Of a stretch of DNA of 64,000 bases, positions 9,533 through 18,954 are shown piece by piece. The stretch is from Ruminococcus sp. (GTDB taxonomy: Bacteria > Bacillota > Clostridia > Oscillospirales > Ruminococcaceae), in assembly GCA_017543335.1 (NCBI GenBank), contig JAFYGE010000086.1:1-64000 (forward strand), read 5' to 3'. The translations under genes and the position numbers were made by a program. The notes below the pieces were generated by a model that saw nothing but the letters and a program-made list of their open reading frames with translations, had not been told where the DNA came from and ran no database searches. Numbering within the stretch: position 1 is the first letter of the stretch; every line of letters starts with the position of its first letter.

Positions 9533-10615
9533 ATGGAGAACAAGAAAAACACAATCGAATCCCTCATCGAACAGGGTAAAAACAACGGAAAACTCACAAC
9601 AAAAGAGATAACAGATGCTCTGGAGGAGTTGGATTTTGATGTTGACCAGATCAATACCTTCTATGACAACTGTGAAAATCTAAACATCGAGATCGTCGAG
9701 GATATGAATATCGATGCGGACCTTAAAATCGGTCTTGATTCCAACCTCACTGATGATCTTGAAATGGCTCTCTCTACTGAGGGTATCGCTATAGACGACC
9801 CGGTCAAAATTTACCTCAAAGAGATCGGACGTGTTCCGCTTCTCTCTACAGAAGAAGAAATAGAGCTCGCTCAGCGTATGGCTAAGGGTGACCCTTATGC
9901 CAAAAAGAGACTCTCTGAAGCAAACCTCCGTCTCGTTGTAAGTATTGCTAAGAAATATGTCGGAAGAGGTATGCAGTTCCTTGATCTTATACAGGAAGGT
10001 AACCTCGGTCTAATAAAGGCTGTTGAAAAATTTGATTACACTAAGGGATTCAAATTCTCAACTTACGCTACATGGTGGATCCGTCAGGCTATAACTCGTG
10101 CTATAGCTGATCAGGCAAGAACCATTCGTATACCGGTACACATGGTTGAGACTATCACAAAAGTAAAGAAAGTTTCATCCCAGCTTCTCCACGAAAATGG
10201 TCACGATCCAAGTCCGGAGGAGATCGCTGATAAGCTCAATATGCCGGTAGATAAGGTAAGAGAAATAATGCGTGTGGCTCAGGACCCTGTTTCACTCGAA
10301 ACTCCTATCGGTGAGGAGGAGGACAGCCACCTCGGCGACTTCATCCCTGATGATGACGCTCCTGCTCCGGCTGAGGCTGCTTCACATACTCTTCTTAAAG
10401 AACAGCTCAATGAAGTACTCTCTACGCTCACAGACCGTGAAGCTAAGGTACTCAAACTCAGATTCGGTCTTGAGGACGGTAAATCACGTACTCTTGAAGA
10501 AGTTGGTCAGCGTTTCGACGTTACCCGTGAGCGTATCCGTCAGATAGAAGCTAAGGCTCTGAGAAAACTCCGTCACCCAAGCAGAAGCAAAAAGGTCAAG
10601 GACTTCCTCGACTGA
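9533..10615 (+). CDS. rpoD: Primary sigma factor SigA (RpoD)
   Basis: 360-residue housekeeping sigma-70. A short acidic region 1.1 (about 1-75) is followed by region 1.2 ([20 protein letters not shown]), region 2 with the -10-reading helix ([17 protein letters not shown]), region 3 ([10 protein letters not shown]) and region 4.2 with the -35-reading helix ([20 protein letters not shown]). Length is typical of Firmicute SigA, lacking the long insert of E. coli RpoD. RBS AGGAGG precedes ATG 9533. It ends the dnaG operon at a strong terminator. Confidence 0.97.
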   Translation: MENKKNTIESLIEQGKNNGKLTTKEITDALEELDFDVDQINTFYDNCENLNIEIVEDMNIDADLKIGLDSNLTDDLEMALSTEGIAIDDPVKIYLKEIGRVPLLSTEEEIELAQRMAKGDPYAKKRLSEANLRLVVSIAKKYVGRGMQFLDLIQEGNLGLIKAVEKFDYTKGFKFSTYATWWIRQAITRAIADQARTIRIPVHMVETITKVKKVSSQLLHENGHDPSPEEIADKLNMPVDKVREIMRVAQDPVSLETPIGEEEDSHLGDFIPDDDAPAPAEAASHTLLKEQLNEVLSTLTDREAKVLKLRFGLEDGKSRTLEEVGQRFDVTRERIRQIEAKALRKLRHPSRSKKVKDFLD

Positions 10616-10630
10616 TATTGCAGTCTTTTT

Positions 10631-10657
10631 CCGCCCATAAATATGGGCGGTTTTTTT
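10631..10657 (+). terminator. Intrinsic terminator after rpoD
   Basis: CCGCCCATA and TATGGGCGG pair around a 2-base loop, followed by seven T. Confidence 0.93.
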
Positions 10658-10689
10658 ATGAAAAATGACTGAACATTCTTCTGTTTTTA

Positions 10690-10718
10690 TTGACTTTGCT
10701 TAATGAATGTTGTATAAT
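10690..10718 (+). promoter_or_regulatory. Promoter of the EAL/beta-helix gene
   Basis: TTGACT (10690-10695), a 17-base spacer and TATAAT (10713-10718). A leader of about 100 bases follows; I looked for a c-di-GMP riboswitch there and saw none. Confidence 0.8.
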
Positions 10719-10823
10719 TATAGTGTATATAATCGTTATTACGGTATACTGCAACCGTTAAATGCAGTGCCGCTTTTATAGGCTTCCTCTGCTTATATAT
10801 ATTATGCGGTCCATGGAGTAATT

Positions 10824-13562
10824 ATGAGCATTTTTAACCTTGAAAAACATCCCCCGGAACTAAGCCGGGATTGGCAGGTGTTCCAGCAATTCGTTGGAAA
10901 TATCGGTGCGTTTACTTATATTGCCAAGGAAAAAACTGCTTTCCTTGACCCTGCTGCCTGCCGTATGCTCGGATGCAGCAGCGAAAAACTTAATGAATTT
11001 GAATTCTTTAATCTGCTCGAAACTATATCTAAAAGCCCTGTCGAGGGTCAGAAGCATATTTATAAATTTACAGATAACGATACAACACGATACATAAAAA
11101 TGAATATTTACGAGAGCAGCGATGAGTGGCTCGGTTTCGTTCAGGACTTCACACGACAAATTTCAAATATCGGTAAACAGGACGGCTTTATGGAGTACGA
11201 CCCGGTTACTCGTCTAACTTCATATCCTTCTTTCTCACAGAAGATCAAGAAGATACTTCCGGAAGTTCAGCACTGCTGCCTCGCTACCCTCTATATAAAC
11301 GGTATAGATAAGCTTGGCTCATACCTGACTGTCGATAACACAAACAGCTGCATAACCTCCGTTGCTGAGGCTCTTAAAAGCTTTGCCGGTGACAATATAA
11401 TCATAGGCTCTAAGTCAAATTACGAGATTTGTGCTTTCTTCCGTGACTGCGACAGGATGACTATATACAACATTCTCAATAGCATGGATGATGCTGTACA
11501 GAACTGCATACTCACCGACGACTTCGGTGAAATAATCGATATTTCCGATAAAAGCCGACTTAGTCTCTCTATCGGATGTTCCTCTTACCCTGAGGAAGCT
11601 TCAGACTTCAATATGCTTGTGAATTATTCGGAATTCGCTCTGTATGAAGCAAGAACCGATAAGCGAAACGTTATCAACTGGTTCTCTGAAGAAAACTATA
11701 TCCGTGAAAAAGACGCTTACAAAAATGCTCTTCTGTTTTCACGGATAATTCAGGATAACCTCCTGACATATTACTTGCAGCCTATCGTTGAAACTCAGAC
11801 CGGTGAAATAGTAGCTTATGAGGCTCTTATGCGTACTACAGGCGATATTCGCATGACTCCGAGTCAGATACTGAAAATAGCTGAAAGTCACAATAATCTG
11901 TACGCAATTGAAAAGCTCACTTTCTTCAATACAATGAAGCTCCTAAGCGATAATCAGCAAATTTTTGAGGACAAAAAACTCTTTATAAACTGCCTTCCTA
12001 ACGCTCTGCTCACCGATGAGGACTTCAATGAACTCTACCTCACTTACGGTGAACTTATCGAAAAAACAGTCATAGAAATAGTTGAGGAAGGTGCTGTTAC
12101 CGCCGAGGGTATTGAAAAGCTGAAAAAACGCTGCGGATTTGCTCACGCTCAGCTTGCTATAGACGACTACGGCACAGGTTACTCAAACAGCTCGAATCTT
12201 CTCCACTATGCTCCGGACTATATAAAAATCGACCGTTCACTTATAAGTGATATACAGAATGACCTGAAAAAACAGCAGCTCGTTACCTCCGTTATCGAGT
12301 TCTGCCACGATAATCAGTTACAGTCACTTGCTGAGGGGGTTGAAACCGTTCAGGAGATGAAAACTGTTATCAGACTCGGTGTTGATATGATACAGGGATA
12401 CTACACTTCAAAACCTAAGCCGCTATTCCTCAACAGCATCGCCTCTGATATCAAGGACGAGATCATCAAAACTAATCTTGAAATACGTCCGGACGGTGTT
12501 AAGAAGATATATGCTGCAAGAAATGATTCGGAACTTGATCTTCTTAAACTCGCTCTTGAAAAATACACCGATATCCACGTTTATCAGAGTAAACTCACTA
12601 TTGTTGGTGATCCGGATAAGCCTGTGAAGATGAATATTTCTATCATGGATAACCACAGCTGCGATCTGACACTGAAAAATGTAAACATTACCAGCGGTAA
12701 CAGCCGTCCAACTATCACTGTCGGTGAATATGCTCGACTTTGCCTTAATGTTTCTAAGAACAATAAGATCGGTTATTCCGGTATCTACGTGCCAATGGGT
12801 TCTCAGTTTGAACTCACCGGCAAAGGCAACCTCACTATCGACTGCTATGCTTCCGAAGGAATCGGCATCGGTAACGACTACGATCATGGCTATGGTGATA
12901 TAACCATTAACACTACCGGTACACTTGAAATGATCTCTAACAGTGTCGAGTCTATATGTATCGGCGGCGGCTATAATGACGATGACTCTGAGATTAATCT
13001 TATCTCCGGAAACGTAAAAATAAAGATGTACTCTCATAACGGTCTCGCCATCGGAAGCTTCAACGGCGATGCAATTGTGGATATTTCAGAAAATTGTCAG
13101 CTCGATATAAATATATCCGGTATAAAAATAACCGGTATAGGAAGCTATAAGGGTGTTGCTTCGGTAACTTCATCTGCTGATATCCAGTTGAGCTGTACAG
13201 GTGCTCAGTCCGTCGGAATAGGTGTTCTTGACGACGGTGAGGGCAGCGTTATCATAAAACATGGTAAGATAAATATGAAAATGCGTTCCGCTAAACACTC
13301 GTGTATCGGTGCAATCGGTGGTTCTGTGAATACTAAGATAAAGAACGCTGAAATAATCATCGACTCTGAAGGCGATGAAGTCACCGGTATCGGCGATTCT
13401 TCCGGTTCAGGAAATGTTGCTGTCATCGACTCGGCTATCACAATGAAAATGTTTGCCGGAAATCCTAAGGATATTGGCTCTGCATCCGGAGATATCCAAG
13501 TGCAGAACTCAACTATAAATTCCCTTGTAAATAACAAGAGAATATCTCATAATAATGACTGA
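10824..13562 (+). CDS. EAL-domain c-di-GMP phosphodiesterase fused to a C-terminal beta-helix-like repeat domain
   Basis: 912-residue cytosolic-looking protein with no signal peptide or membrane helix. A PAS-like N-terminus (about 15-115) is followed by a GGDEF fold (125-290) whose motif is degraded to SKSNYE. An EAL domain (300-545) follows. Its residues look intact: E333 of YEAL, an asparagine in FINCLPN, DDYGTG, the lysine of YIKIDRS, LAEGVET and MIQGYY. So it should hydrolyse c-di-GMP. Residues 555-905 are imperfect repeats of about 40 residues rich in GIG/IGGG turns and alternating hydrophobics. They resemble the beta-helix carbohydrate-binding domain of Cthe_2159-type proteins. That last assignment is by eye. 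Confidence 0.8.
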   Translation: MSIFNLEKHPPELSRDWQVFQQFVGNIGAFTYIAKEKTAFLDPAACRMLGCSSEKLNEFEFFNLLETISKSPVEGQKHIYKFTDNDTTRYIKMNIYESSDEWLGFVQDFTRQISNIGKQDGFMEYDPVTRLTSYPSFSQKIKKILPEVQHCCLATLYINGIDKLGSYLTVDNTNSCITSVAEALKSFAGDNIIIGSKSNYEICAFFRDCDRMTIYNILNSMDDAVQNCILTDDFGEIIDISDKSRLSLSIGCSSYPEEASDFNMLVNYSEFALYEARTDKRNVINWFSEENYIREKDAYKNALLFSRIIQDNLLTYYLQPIVETQTGEIVAYEALMRTTGDIRMTPSQILKIAESHNNLYAIEKLTFFNTMKLLSDNQQIFEDKKLFINCLPNALLTDEDFNELYLTYGELIEKTVIEIVEEGAVTAEGIEKLKKRCGFAHAQLAIDDYGTGYSNSSNLLHYAPDYIKIDRSLISDIQNDLKKQQLVTSVIEFCHDNQLQSLAEGVETVQEMKTVIRLGVDMIQGYYTSKPKPLFLNSIASDIKDEIIKTNLEIRPDGVKKIYAARNDSELDLLKLALEKYTDIHVYQSKLTIVGDPDKPVKMNISIMDNHSCDLTLKNVNITSGNSRPTITVGEYARLCLNVSKNNKIGYSGIYVPMGSQFELTGKGNLTIDCYASEGIGIGNDYDHGYGDITINTTGTLEMISNSVESICIGGGYNDDDSEINLISGNVKIKMYSHNGLAIGSFNGDAIVDISENCQLDINISGIKITGIGSYKGVASVTSSADIQLSCTGAQSVGIGVLDDGEGSVIIKHGKINMKMRSAKHSCIGAIGGSVNTKIKNAEIIIDSEGDEVTGIGDSSGSGNVAVIDSAITMKMFAGNPKDIGSASGDIQVQNSTINSLVNNKRISHNND

Positions 13563-13570
13563 TCTTCCGT

Positions 13571-13592
13571 CCCCGCCTTTTATCAGGCGGGG
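13571..13592 (+). other. GC-rich hairpin between the EAL gene and ychF
   Basis: CCCCGCC (13571-13577) and GGCGGGG (13586-13592) form a perfect 7-base stem with an 8-base loop. No T-run follows, so it may be a weak or factor-assisted terminator, or an mRNA end. Confidence 0.6.
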
Positions 13593-13633
13593 AATGGTAT
13601 GAATATAAGAAATGAAAGGATATGTTAAACAAT

Positions 13634-14728
13634 ATGAAGCTTGGTATGGTTGGACTGCCTAATGTGGGCAAAAGTACTCTCTTCAACGCACTCACAAATG
13701 CAGGAGCTGAATCTGCTAATTACCCCTTCTGCACTATCGAAAAAAATGTAGGTATCGTTTCTGTTCCTGATGAGCGTCTCGATAAACTCGCTGAAATGTA
13801 TGAGCCGGATAAATTTACTCCTGCTACACTCGAATTTGTAGATATCGCAGGTCTTGTAAAGGGAGCTTCTAAGGGTGAAGGACTCGGAAATAAGTTCCTC
13901 GCTGATATCCGTGAAGTTGACGCTATCGTTCACGTTGTAAGATGCTTTGAAGACCCTAATATCATCCACGTTGACGGCAGTATCAATCCTCTCCGTGACA
14001 TCGAAACTATCAATCTCGAACTTATCTTCTCGGATATCGAAATGATAGACAGACGTATAGATCGTGCTAAAAAAGCTGTAAAGGGCGATAAGAAGTACCT
14101 CGCAGAGATAGATTTCCTCGAAAGACTTAAAACTCACCTTGAAAACGGAAAATCTGCAAGAGGTTTTGATTTCACCGATGATGAACGTGAACTTATAAAG
14201 TCCACTCCACTTCTTTCAGCTAAGCCTGTAATTTACGCTGCTAACCTCAGTGAAAACGATTTCACTAACAATATCGATACTAACGAAAATTACAAGGCTG
14301 TATGTGCTCTTGCTGCTGAGGAGCACTCCGCTGTACTTCCTATCTGTGCTCAGATAGAAGCTGAGATCTCTGATATGGGTGACGAGGACAAAGCTATGTT
14401 CCTCAGCGAACTTGGACTTGAAGTTTCCGGTCTTAACCGTATAATCAAGGAGGGCTATTCACTCCTCGGACTTATCTCTTACCTCACTGCCGGTAAACAG
14501 GAGGTTCGTGCGTGGACTATCACTAAGGGAACAAAAGCTCCTCAGGCTGCCGGAAAAATCCATACAGACTTTGAAAAAGGCTTTATCCGTGCTGAGGTCA
14601 TCTCTTTCGAAGACCTTATGGAGTGCGGTTCTATGGCAGCTGCTAAAGAAAAAGGTCTTGTACGCCTTGAAGGTAAGGAGTATGTTATGCAGGACGGCGA
14701 TATAGTTCTATTCCGTTTCAATGTATAA
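13634..14728 (+). CDS. ychF: Redox-regulated ATPase/GTPase YchF (Obg-like)
   Basis: 364-residue P-loop protein of the Obg-like YchF family, which hydrolyses ATP and associates with ribosomes. The Walker A motif is GLPNVGKST, followed by DIAGLVKGASKGEGLGNKFL (G3 region). The C-terminal TGS domain contains GTKAPQAAGKIHTDFEKGFI. I prefer ATG 13634 because the family starts MKLGMVG and AAAGGA lies 13 bases upstream. An in-frame ATG at 13622 sits one base after that RBS, which is too close, but it cannot be excluded. It converges on asnB. Confidence 0.95.
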   Translation: MKLGMVGLPNVGKSTLFNALTNAGAESANYPFCTIEKNVGIVSVPDERLDKLAEMYEPDKFTPATLEFVDIAGLVKGASKGEGLGNKFLADIREVDAIVHVVRCFEDPNIIHVDGSINPLRDIETINLELIFSDIEMIDRRIDRAKKAVKGDKKYLAEIDFLERLKTHLENGKSARGFDFTDDERELIKSTPLLSAKPVIYAANLSENDFTNNIDTNENYKAVCALAAEEHSAVLPICAQIEAEISDMGDEDKAMFLSELGLEVSGLNRIIKEGYSLLGLISYLTAGKQEVRAWTITKGTKAPQAAGKIHTDFEKGFIRAEVISFEDLMECGSMAAAKEKGLVRLEGKEYVMQDGDIVLFRFNV

Positions 14729-14747
14729 TTTTATTCGTTAACAATTT

Positions 14748-14785
14748 AGTCCGGAAGCAATTTTTTCTTGCTTCCGGACTTTTTT
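14748..14785. terminator. Bidirectional terminator between ychF and asnB
   Basis: A 13-base perfect stem (14748-14760 with 14768-14780) is followed by a T-run on the plus strand and by A/T-rich sequence on the minus side. It serves the two convergent genes and overlaps the asnB stop codon. Confidence 0.88.
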
Positions 14786-16613
14786 ATTCCAGTTCAATTT
14801 TATAAGTTTTCAGCCAGTGATCCAACTGAATGAAAAATGCTATGGTCTGAGGAAGATTCATGAGCTGACCATACCACTGGACGCTATCTTCATGCCGCAC
14901 AAGCTTTTCAAGCTCCTCACGCTTTACAAGCTCTGTAAGGACACTATTCTTTTCTTTGAGCACCTCACGCAGTCTGTCAGTTACCGCTTCTAAAAATGCC
15001 GGATTATGCGTCTTAGGATACGGACTTTTCTTTCGCCACAGTACCTTATCCGGAAGCCAGTCTTTCATTGCCTCACGCAGCAAGCCCTTTTCCCTGCCCT
15101 GCCAGTCTTTGTACTCCCATTTCACGTTATACAGGTACTCCGCTATCCTATGGTCACAAAACGGCACTCTCACTTCAAGACCGCTGTACATTGACATTCT
15201 GTCTTTTCTGTCGAGCAATGTCTGCATGAACCAAGAAAAATTAAGCTGAGTCATCTCACGCATCCGGTATTCAAGCGGACTATCAGTGTCAAGTTTTTCT
15301 GCACTGTCAGCAGTGTGACGGTATGCACTGTAAACGTACTCACCTGCATCAAGTTTTCTTGCATATTCCTCACACATAAACCGGCATCGGTACGCAGTAC
15401 TCTGTGCCCATGGGAAACCGTCGGTCATACGTATATCCTTGTCTCTGTACCACGGATATCCGCCGAAGATCTCATCGGCACACTCTCCCGAAAGTGCAAC
15501 TGTTCCATAATTTTTTATCTCACGGCAGAATATCAGCAGCGATGCATCTACATCAGCCATTCCGGGAAGTCCCCTCGCTTCCGTAGCTTCATAAAGTGCT
15601 TCAACAAGTTCCGGAGTATCTACTACTGTCCAATGATGTTCAGTACCGAGATACTCAGCCATACAACGGATATATTCAGGGTCACTGTCCGGCTGAAAAT
15701 GACTTTTCTGAAAATATTTATCATTATCCCTGTAGTCTATGGAAAATGTATTTAGAACTCTCCCCTGCTTCTTCATTTCCGCTGCTGCGACCGCTGAAAT
15801 AAGGCTTGAATCCAGTCCTCCGGATAAAAATGTGCATATCGGAACATCAGATACAAGCTGACGTCTTATCGAGTCAATGACCAACTCTCTGACGTGTTCA
15901 ATAGTCTGTTCAAAGCTCTCATCCAACTCGTAAGCTTTCAGCCGCCAGTACTCCCATACATCAAGTCCGCTTTCGGTGTAATATCCGCAATATCCCGGTT
16001 TTATCTCCTTAATTCCCTTTATAACTCCGTTACCCGGAGTGCGTCCGGGTGCCATAAGCAGTAATTCAGCCGCACCGTTTACGTCTATTTTTCTCGGAAC
16101 ATCAGGATGTTCAAGCAAAGCAGGTATTTCGGAAGCAAATATAAATTTGTCCCCTGTTTCATAATAAAACAGCGGCTTGACCCCGATCCGGTCCCTTGCA
16201 ATAAAGGCACACTCTCTTTTTTCATCATATACTGCAAAAGCGTATATCCCATTGAACTTTTCAACGCACTTTTCCTGCCATTTTATGTAGCTTTTCAGTA
16301 CTACCTCTGTATCAGAATGTGTTGTAAAATCGAAATCACCTTCAAGTTCTTTTCTTACATCTGCTGTGTTGTACAGTTCACCGTTATAGACTATAGTGTA
16401 CTTGCTCCCATTATAAACATACTCCATAGGCTGTCTGCCGCCTGATATATCGATCACAGCAAGTCTGGTGTGGATCATTACGGCATTTTCTGTAAGTACT
16501 ATCCCTCTCTGATCGGGTCCCCTTCTTAAAAGAGCTCTCTGCATATTTTCATATACCTTCATATACTCTCGCATATCCTCTTTAAAGCTTATTGCACCTG
16601 CGATACCACACAT
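14784..16613 (-). CDS. asnB: Asparagine synthase (glutamine-hydrolysing)
   Basis: 609-residue AsnB making asparagine from aspartate, ATP and glutamine. The N-terminal class II glutaminase domain starts MCGIAGA, so the mature N-terminal cysteine is the nucleophile. Glutamine-binding motifs are RLAVIDISGGRQPM and YNGELYN. The synthetase domain has the PP-loop FLSGGLDSS (about 265). RBS CAGGAGGG precedes the ATG at 16613. AsnB paralogs can instead amidate diaminopimelate in peptidoglycan or tailor peptides; nothing local decides this, so asparagine synthesis is the default. Confidence 0.92.
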   Translation of the reverse strand: MCGIAGAISFKEDMREYMKVYENMQRALLRRGPDQRGIVLTENAVMIHTRLAVIDISGGRQPMEYVYNGSKYTIVYNGELYNTADVRKELEGDFDFTTHSDTEVVLKSYIKWQEKCVEKFNGIYAFAVYDEKRECAFIARDRIGVKPLFYYETGDKFIFASEIPALLEHPDVPRKIDVNGAAELLLMAPGRTPGNGVIKGIKEIKPGYCGYYTESGLDVWEYWRLKAYELDESFEQTIEHVRELVIDSIRRQLVSDVPICTFLSGGLDSSLISAVAAAEMKKQGRVLNTFSIDYRDNDKYFQKSHFQPDSDPEYIRCMAEYLGTEHHWTVVDTPELVEALYEATEARGLPGMADVDASLLIFCREIKNYGTVALSGECADEIFGGYPWYRDKDIRMTDGFPWAQSTAYRCRFMCEEYARKLDAGEYVYSAYRHTADSAEKLDTDSPLEYRMREMTQLNFSWFMQTLLDRKDRMSMYSGLEVRVPFCDHRIAEYLYNVKWEYKDWQGREKGLLREAMKDWLPDKVLWRKKSPYPKTHNPAFLEAVTDRLREVLKEKNSVLTELVKREELEKLVRHEDSVQWYGQLMNLPQTIAFFIQLDHWLKTYKIELE

Positions 16614-16756
16614 ATAATGTTCCCTCCTGCCGCTTTATGGCATACGGCACGCCAACAAATCATTTTCTTAGTATTTTTATGTTGTATCTATACCATTTAT
16701 TATATGAAAGTTAAATAATATTGTTACAAATATATATAATAATATTAAAAAAGTAC

Positions 16757-16785
16757 TTGTATTTTTTTAGCATTTATGGTATAAT
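16757..16785 (+). promoter_or_regulatory. Promoter of the papain-like protein gene
   Basis: TTGTAT (16757-16762), a 17-base spacer and TATAAT (16780-16785). The rest of 16614-16756 is very A+T-rich and must hold the divergent asnB promoter, which I could not place with confidence. Confidence 0.75.
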
Positions 16786-16814
16786 TAACACATAGTAAAG
16801 GAGGATTGAGAACT

Positions 16815-17384
16815 GTGAGTGAATATATTTATCTTATTTTAGCACAAACAGGAACTGGTCCAGCTAAATTTTTCAGATTCTTTACTAAAAAGCCATTTAA
16901 CCATGTATCACTTTCGGGCGATATTAATTTATCTGAAATGTATAGCTTCTGCCGTACTTATCGAAGATTACCGCTTCCGGCTACTTTCAATAAGGAGATC
17001 GTTGGTAAAGGCACTCTTGGACAATTTGGATATATCCCGTGTGAGATCTATCGTATTCCGGTAACATCTGGTCAAAAAGCAGAGTATGACCGCATTATAC
17101 GTCATTTCAATAACAACCGTAAAATATATTCATATAATATTCTTGGACTTATCGCAGTTTATCTAAATATAGAATGGAACAGACAGAAAAATTTCTTATG
17201 TTCTCAGTTTGTTGCCTATACAATGGACAAGATCGGTATTCCTCTGGAAAAACCTTTCTGCCTCTACACTCCGGATGATTTCCGGAATTTTCCGGGAGCA
17301 GCTTTGATATACTCAGGCGAACTGAACAGTTTCTATTATGATATGCAGTCAGATATCCCGACAGGCAAACAAATAGCACGCTGA
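16815..17384 (+). CDS. Uncharacterised protein, possible permuted papain-like (NlpC/P60-type) hydrolase
   Basis: 189 residues, no signal peptide. Histidine H30 (KPFNHVSL) lies in the N-terminal part and cysteine C129 (NFLCSQFVAYTM) in the C-terminal part. This is the order seen in circularly permuted papain-like proteins, in which a His segment precedes a Cys helix. Such proteins cleave peptide or ester bonds; the substrate here is unknown. I chose GTG 16815, ten bases after AAAGGAGG; a TTG at 16806 is too close to that RBS. It converges on the spoIIP operon. Confidence 0.7.
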   Translation: MSEYIYLILAQTGTGPAKFFRFFTKKPFNHVSLSGDINLSEMYSFCRTYRRLPLPATFNKEIVGKGTLGQFGYIPCEIYRIPVTSGQKAEYDRIIRHFNNNRKIYSYNILGLIAVYLNIEWNRQKNFLCSQFVAYTMDKIGIPLEKPFCLYTPDDFRNFPGAALIYSGELNSFYYDMQSDIPTGKQIAR

Positions 17385-17651
17385 ACGCATTTCATCCGGT
17401 GCAAAAAGGTACGCCCCACAGCATAAACTGCTTTCAGGGCTCAAAAATGAAAAATCGAACATCATCTTTTGCTCCAGCAAGCTTACTTCTGCGGTCGTAC
17501 CGCTGAGGTCAACGCTTGCTGGAGCAATTTTATCATCCGAAAACCGATTATAAGAATTGCTGCAACAGTTCAGAAACATCCATATACCGCAGCTTATAAG
17601 TATATACATAAACACCGCTTTAAATACTATATGCTTCTTTTTCTTCTTCAT
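17349..17651 (-). CDS. Small putative membrane protein translationally coupled to spoIIP
   Basis: 100 residues: a lysine-rich start, one hydrophobic segment (about 9-30) ending in LNCCS, then a polar tail. Its ATG overlaps the spoIIP stop (TAATG), which suggests translational coupling. Two things argue for caution: it overlaps the convergent gene's 3' end by 36 bases, and a 14-base perfect inverted repeat lies inside it. I recognise no family. Confidence 0.45.
   Translation of the reverse strand: MKKKKKHIVFKAVFMYILISCGIWMFLNCCSNSYNRFSDDKIAPASVDLSGTTAEVSLLEQKMMFDFSFLSPESSLCCGAYLFAPDEMRSACYLFACRDI
17469..17531 (+). terminator. Inverted repeat, candidate terminator of the papain-like gene
   Basis: A 14-base perfect inverted repeat (17469-17482 and 17514-17527) encloses a 31-base loop with its own GCGGT/ACCGC hairpin. 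TTTT follows on the plus strand. It lies about 85 bases past the papain-like gene's stop and inside the small minus-strand frame. Confidence 0.55.
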
Positions 17652-18829
17652 TATTCTTCCTCTTTCATACTGTTCAGAAGTCCGGCTAAAGATTTACCGA
17701 ATAGCTGTCCGGAGTACTGCACCTGTTCAAGTGTATTTCCGTGTGAACCTACTTCTATCAGCAGACTTCCCGTTGTAAGGTCCTGATTATAGTGTCTGTA
17801 ATCAAACAGTATCGGTCGTGTAAGACCTTTGTTATCGCTCTCCACTTTTTCCTGCAAACGGCAGGCAAAGTGAAAATTCTTCATATAATTAGGCATATCC
17901 AGAGTGCCGTCGTCACAACCGGATATTATCATTATCTGAGCTGCTTCTTTACCTCCGATCTCTATATACGGCTGATATGCACTTGTCTCACTTGCTATTG
18001 CATCACGATGTATGTCAAGTACTACTTTTATACTTGGATATTGCTCCAATATAGGTAATATAGATTCACGACTCCTGCCGTATGCTCCATTATATGATGG
18101 ATAATCATGTATAGTTCTTACGTGTATCACCCCTATTCCAGCAGATTCAAGCTCGGCTTCTATCGCATCGCCCACCATTACTACATTTTTGGTTTCGTCA
18201 GTTGTACGGTAATTGAAGCTTGCATCATAGTGTTCCCTTACATAAGGCTCAAAGCTCTCTGTAGTGTGAGTGTGATATATCAGGACCTGCGGCTCGGATG
18301 TATTACTAAGCTTAAAATCTGCAAAACAGGCACTCTCACGCCTCAGATCATCATTAGATATGCTCGTCTTATTGTTTACCTGTCCGCCGCCTTCAAGGTC
18401 AAAAAATGAATTCCCTTTGTATGGACCATAGGTAGTCCGTACAATATCTCCGCCTGCATTCCATTCGCCCTCAGTCGGATAAGGCTTTGGTCCGGCGTTA
18501 TCTGCGATCATTTCAAGCGGACTTTTCAATTTGACTACATCTGCTGTCTCAGTTTCGGCATTAAATCCATATCCCTCCGAAAGAATCATCTCATTGCTAA
18601 GGATATCCTCAACTTCTGCTGACCGCTCTTTACTGTATGTGCTTTCTTTTGACAACTCGGCTCTGCCCTTTGCTGACGGAGTTTTTCCTGCAATAATACT
18701 GCTTTCGCCGGACATCTTCTCCCTCATTACTGCTGTCCCCTTAGCACCTGCACATACTCCGAACGGCAGAACAAGAAGTATACAGCATTTTAATAATCCT
18801 GTTATCTTACGGCGTTTACGTCGTGTCAT
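17651..18829 (-). CDS. spoIIP: Stage II sporulation protein P
   Basis: 392-residue SpoIIP-type amidase/endopeptidase that, with SpoIID and SpoIIM, degrades septal peptidoglycan during engulfment of the forespore. It has an N-terminal membrane anchor (about 12-30) and a low-complexity stalk to about 170. The SpoIIP catalytic domain (about 180-385) has metal-site motifs IYHTHTTESF, VLDIHRDA and LIEVGSHGNTLEQ. RBS GAGGTGAGG precedes ATG 18829. Its presence suggests a sporulation-capable lineage, though some ruminococci retain such genes without visible spores. Confidence 0.93.
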   Translation of the reverse strand: MTRRKRRKITGLLKCCILLVLPFGVCAGAKGTAVMREKMSGESSIIAGKTPSAKGRAELSKESTYSKERSAEVEDILSNEMILSEGYGFNAETETADVVKLKSPLEMIADNAGPKPYPTEGEWNAGGDIVRTTYGPYKGNSFFDLEGGGQVNNKTSISNDDLRRESACFADFKLSNTSEPQVLIYHTHTTESFEPYVREHYDASFNYRTTDETKNVVMVGDAIEAELESAGIGVIHVRTIHDYPSYNGAYGRSRESILPILEQYPSIKVVLDIHRDAIASETSAYQPYIEIGGKEAAQIMIISGCDDGTLDMPNYMKNFHFACRLQEKVESDNKGLTRPILFDYRHYNQDLTTGSLLIEVGSHGNTLEQVQYSGQLFGKSLAGLLNSMKEEE

Positions 18830-18954
18830 ATCCTCACCTCATTAGTATAACCTTTCTTTTGATTATATTCACGGCACGGCAAGATTATTTCTGTTTTGGT
18901 ATATCTGACATTTTTCGCCAGAAATCTCCATATATTTTATTGAGGTGAAAATAT

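Noticed and set aside
10720..10823. c-di-GMP riboswitch in the leader of the EAL gene
   Set aside because: The leader is long enough, but the conserved GEMM core was not found on either strand.
12423..13037. 204-residue minus-strand frame inside the EAL/beta-helix gene
   Set aside because: It lies opposite the repeat domain and mirrors it; no RBS or recognisable motif.
15315..15755. 146-residue plus-strand frame inside asnB
   Set aside because: Antisense to a clear asparagine synthase; no RBS and no domain.
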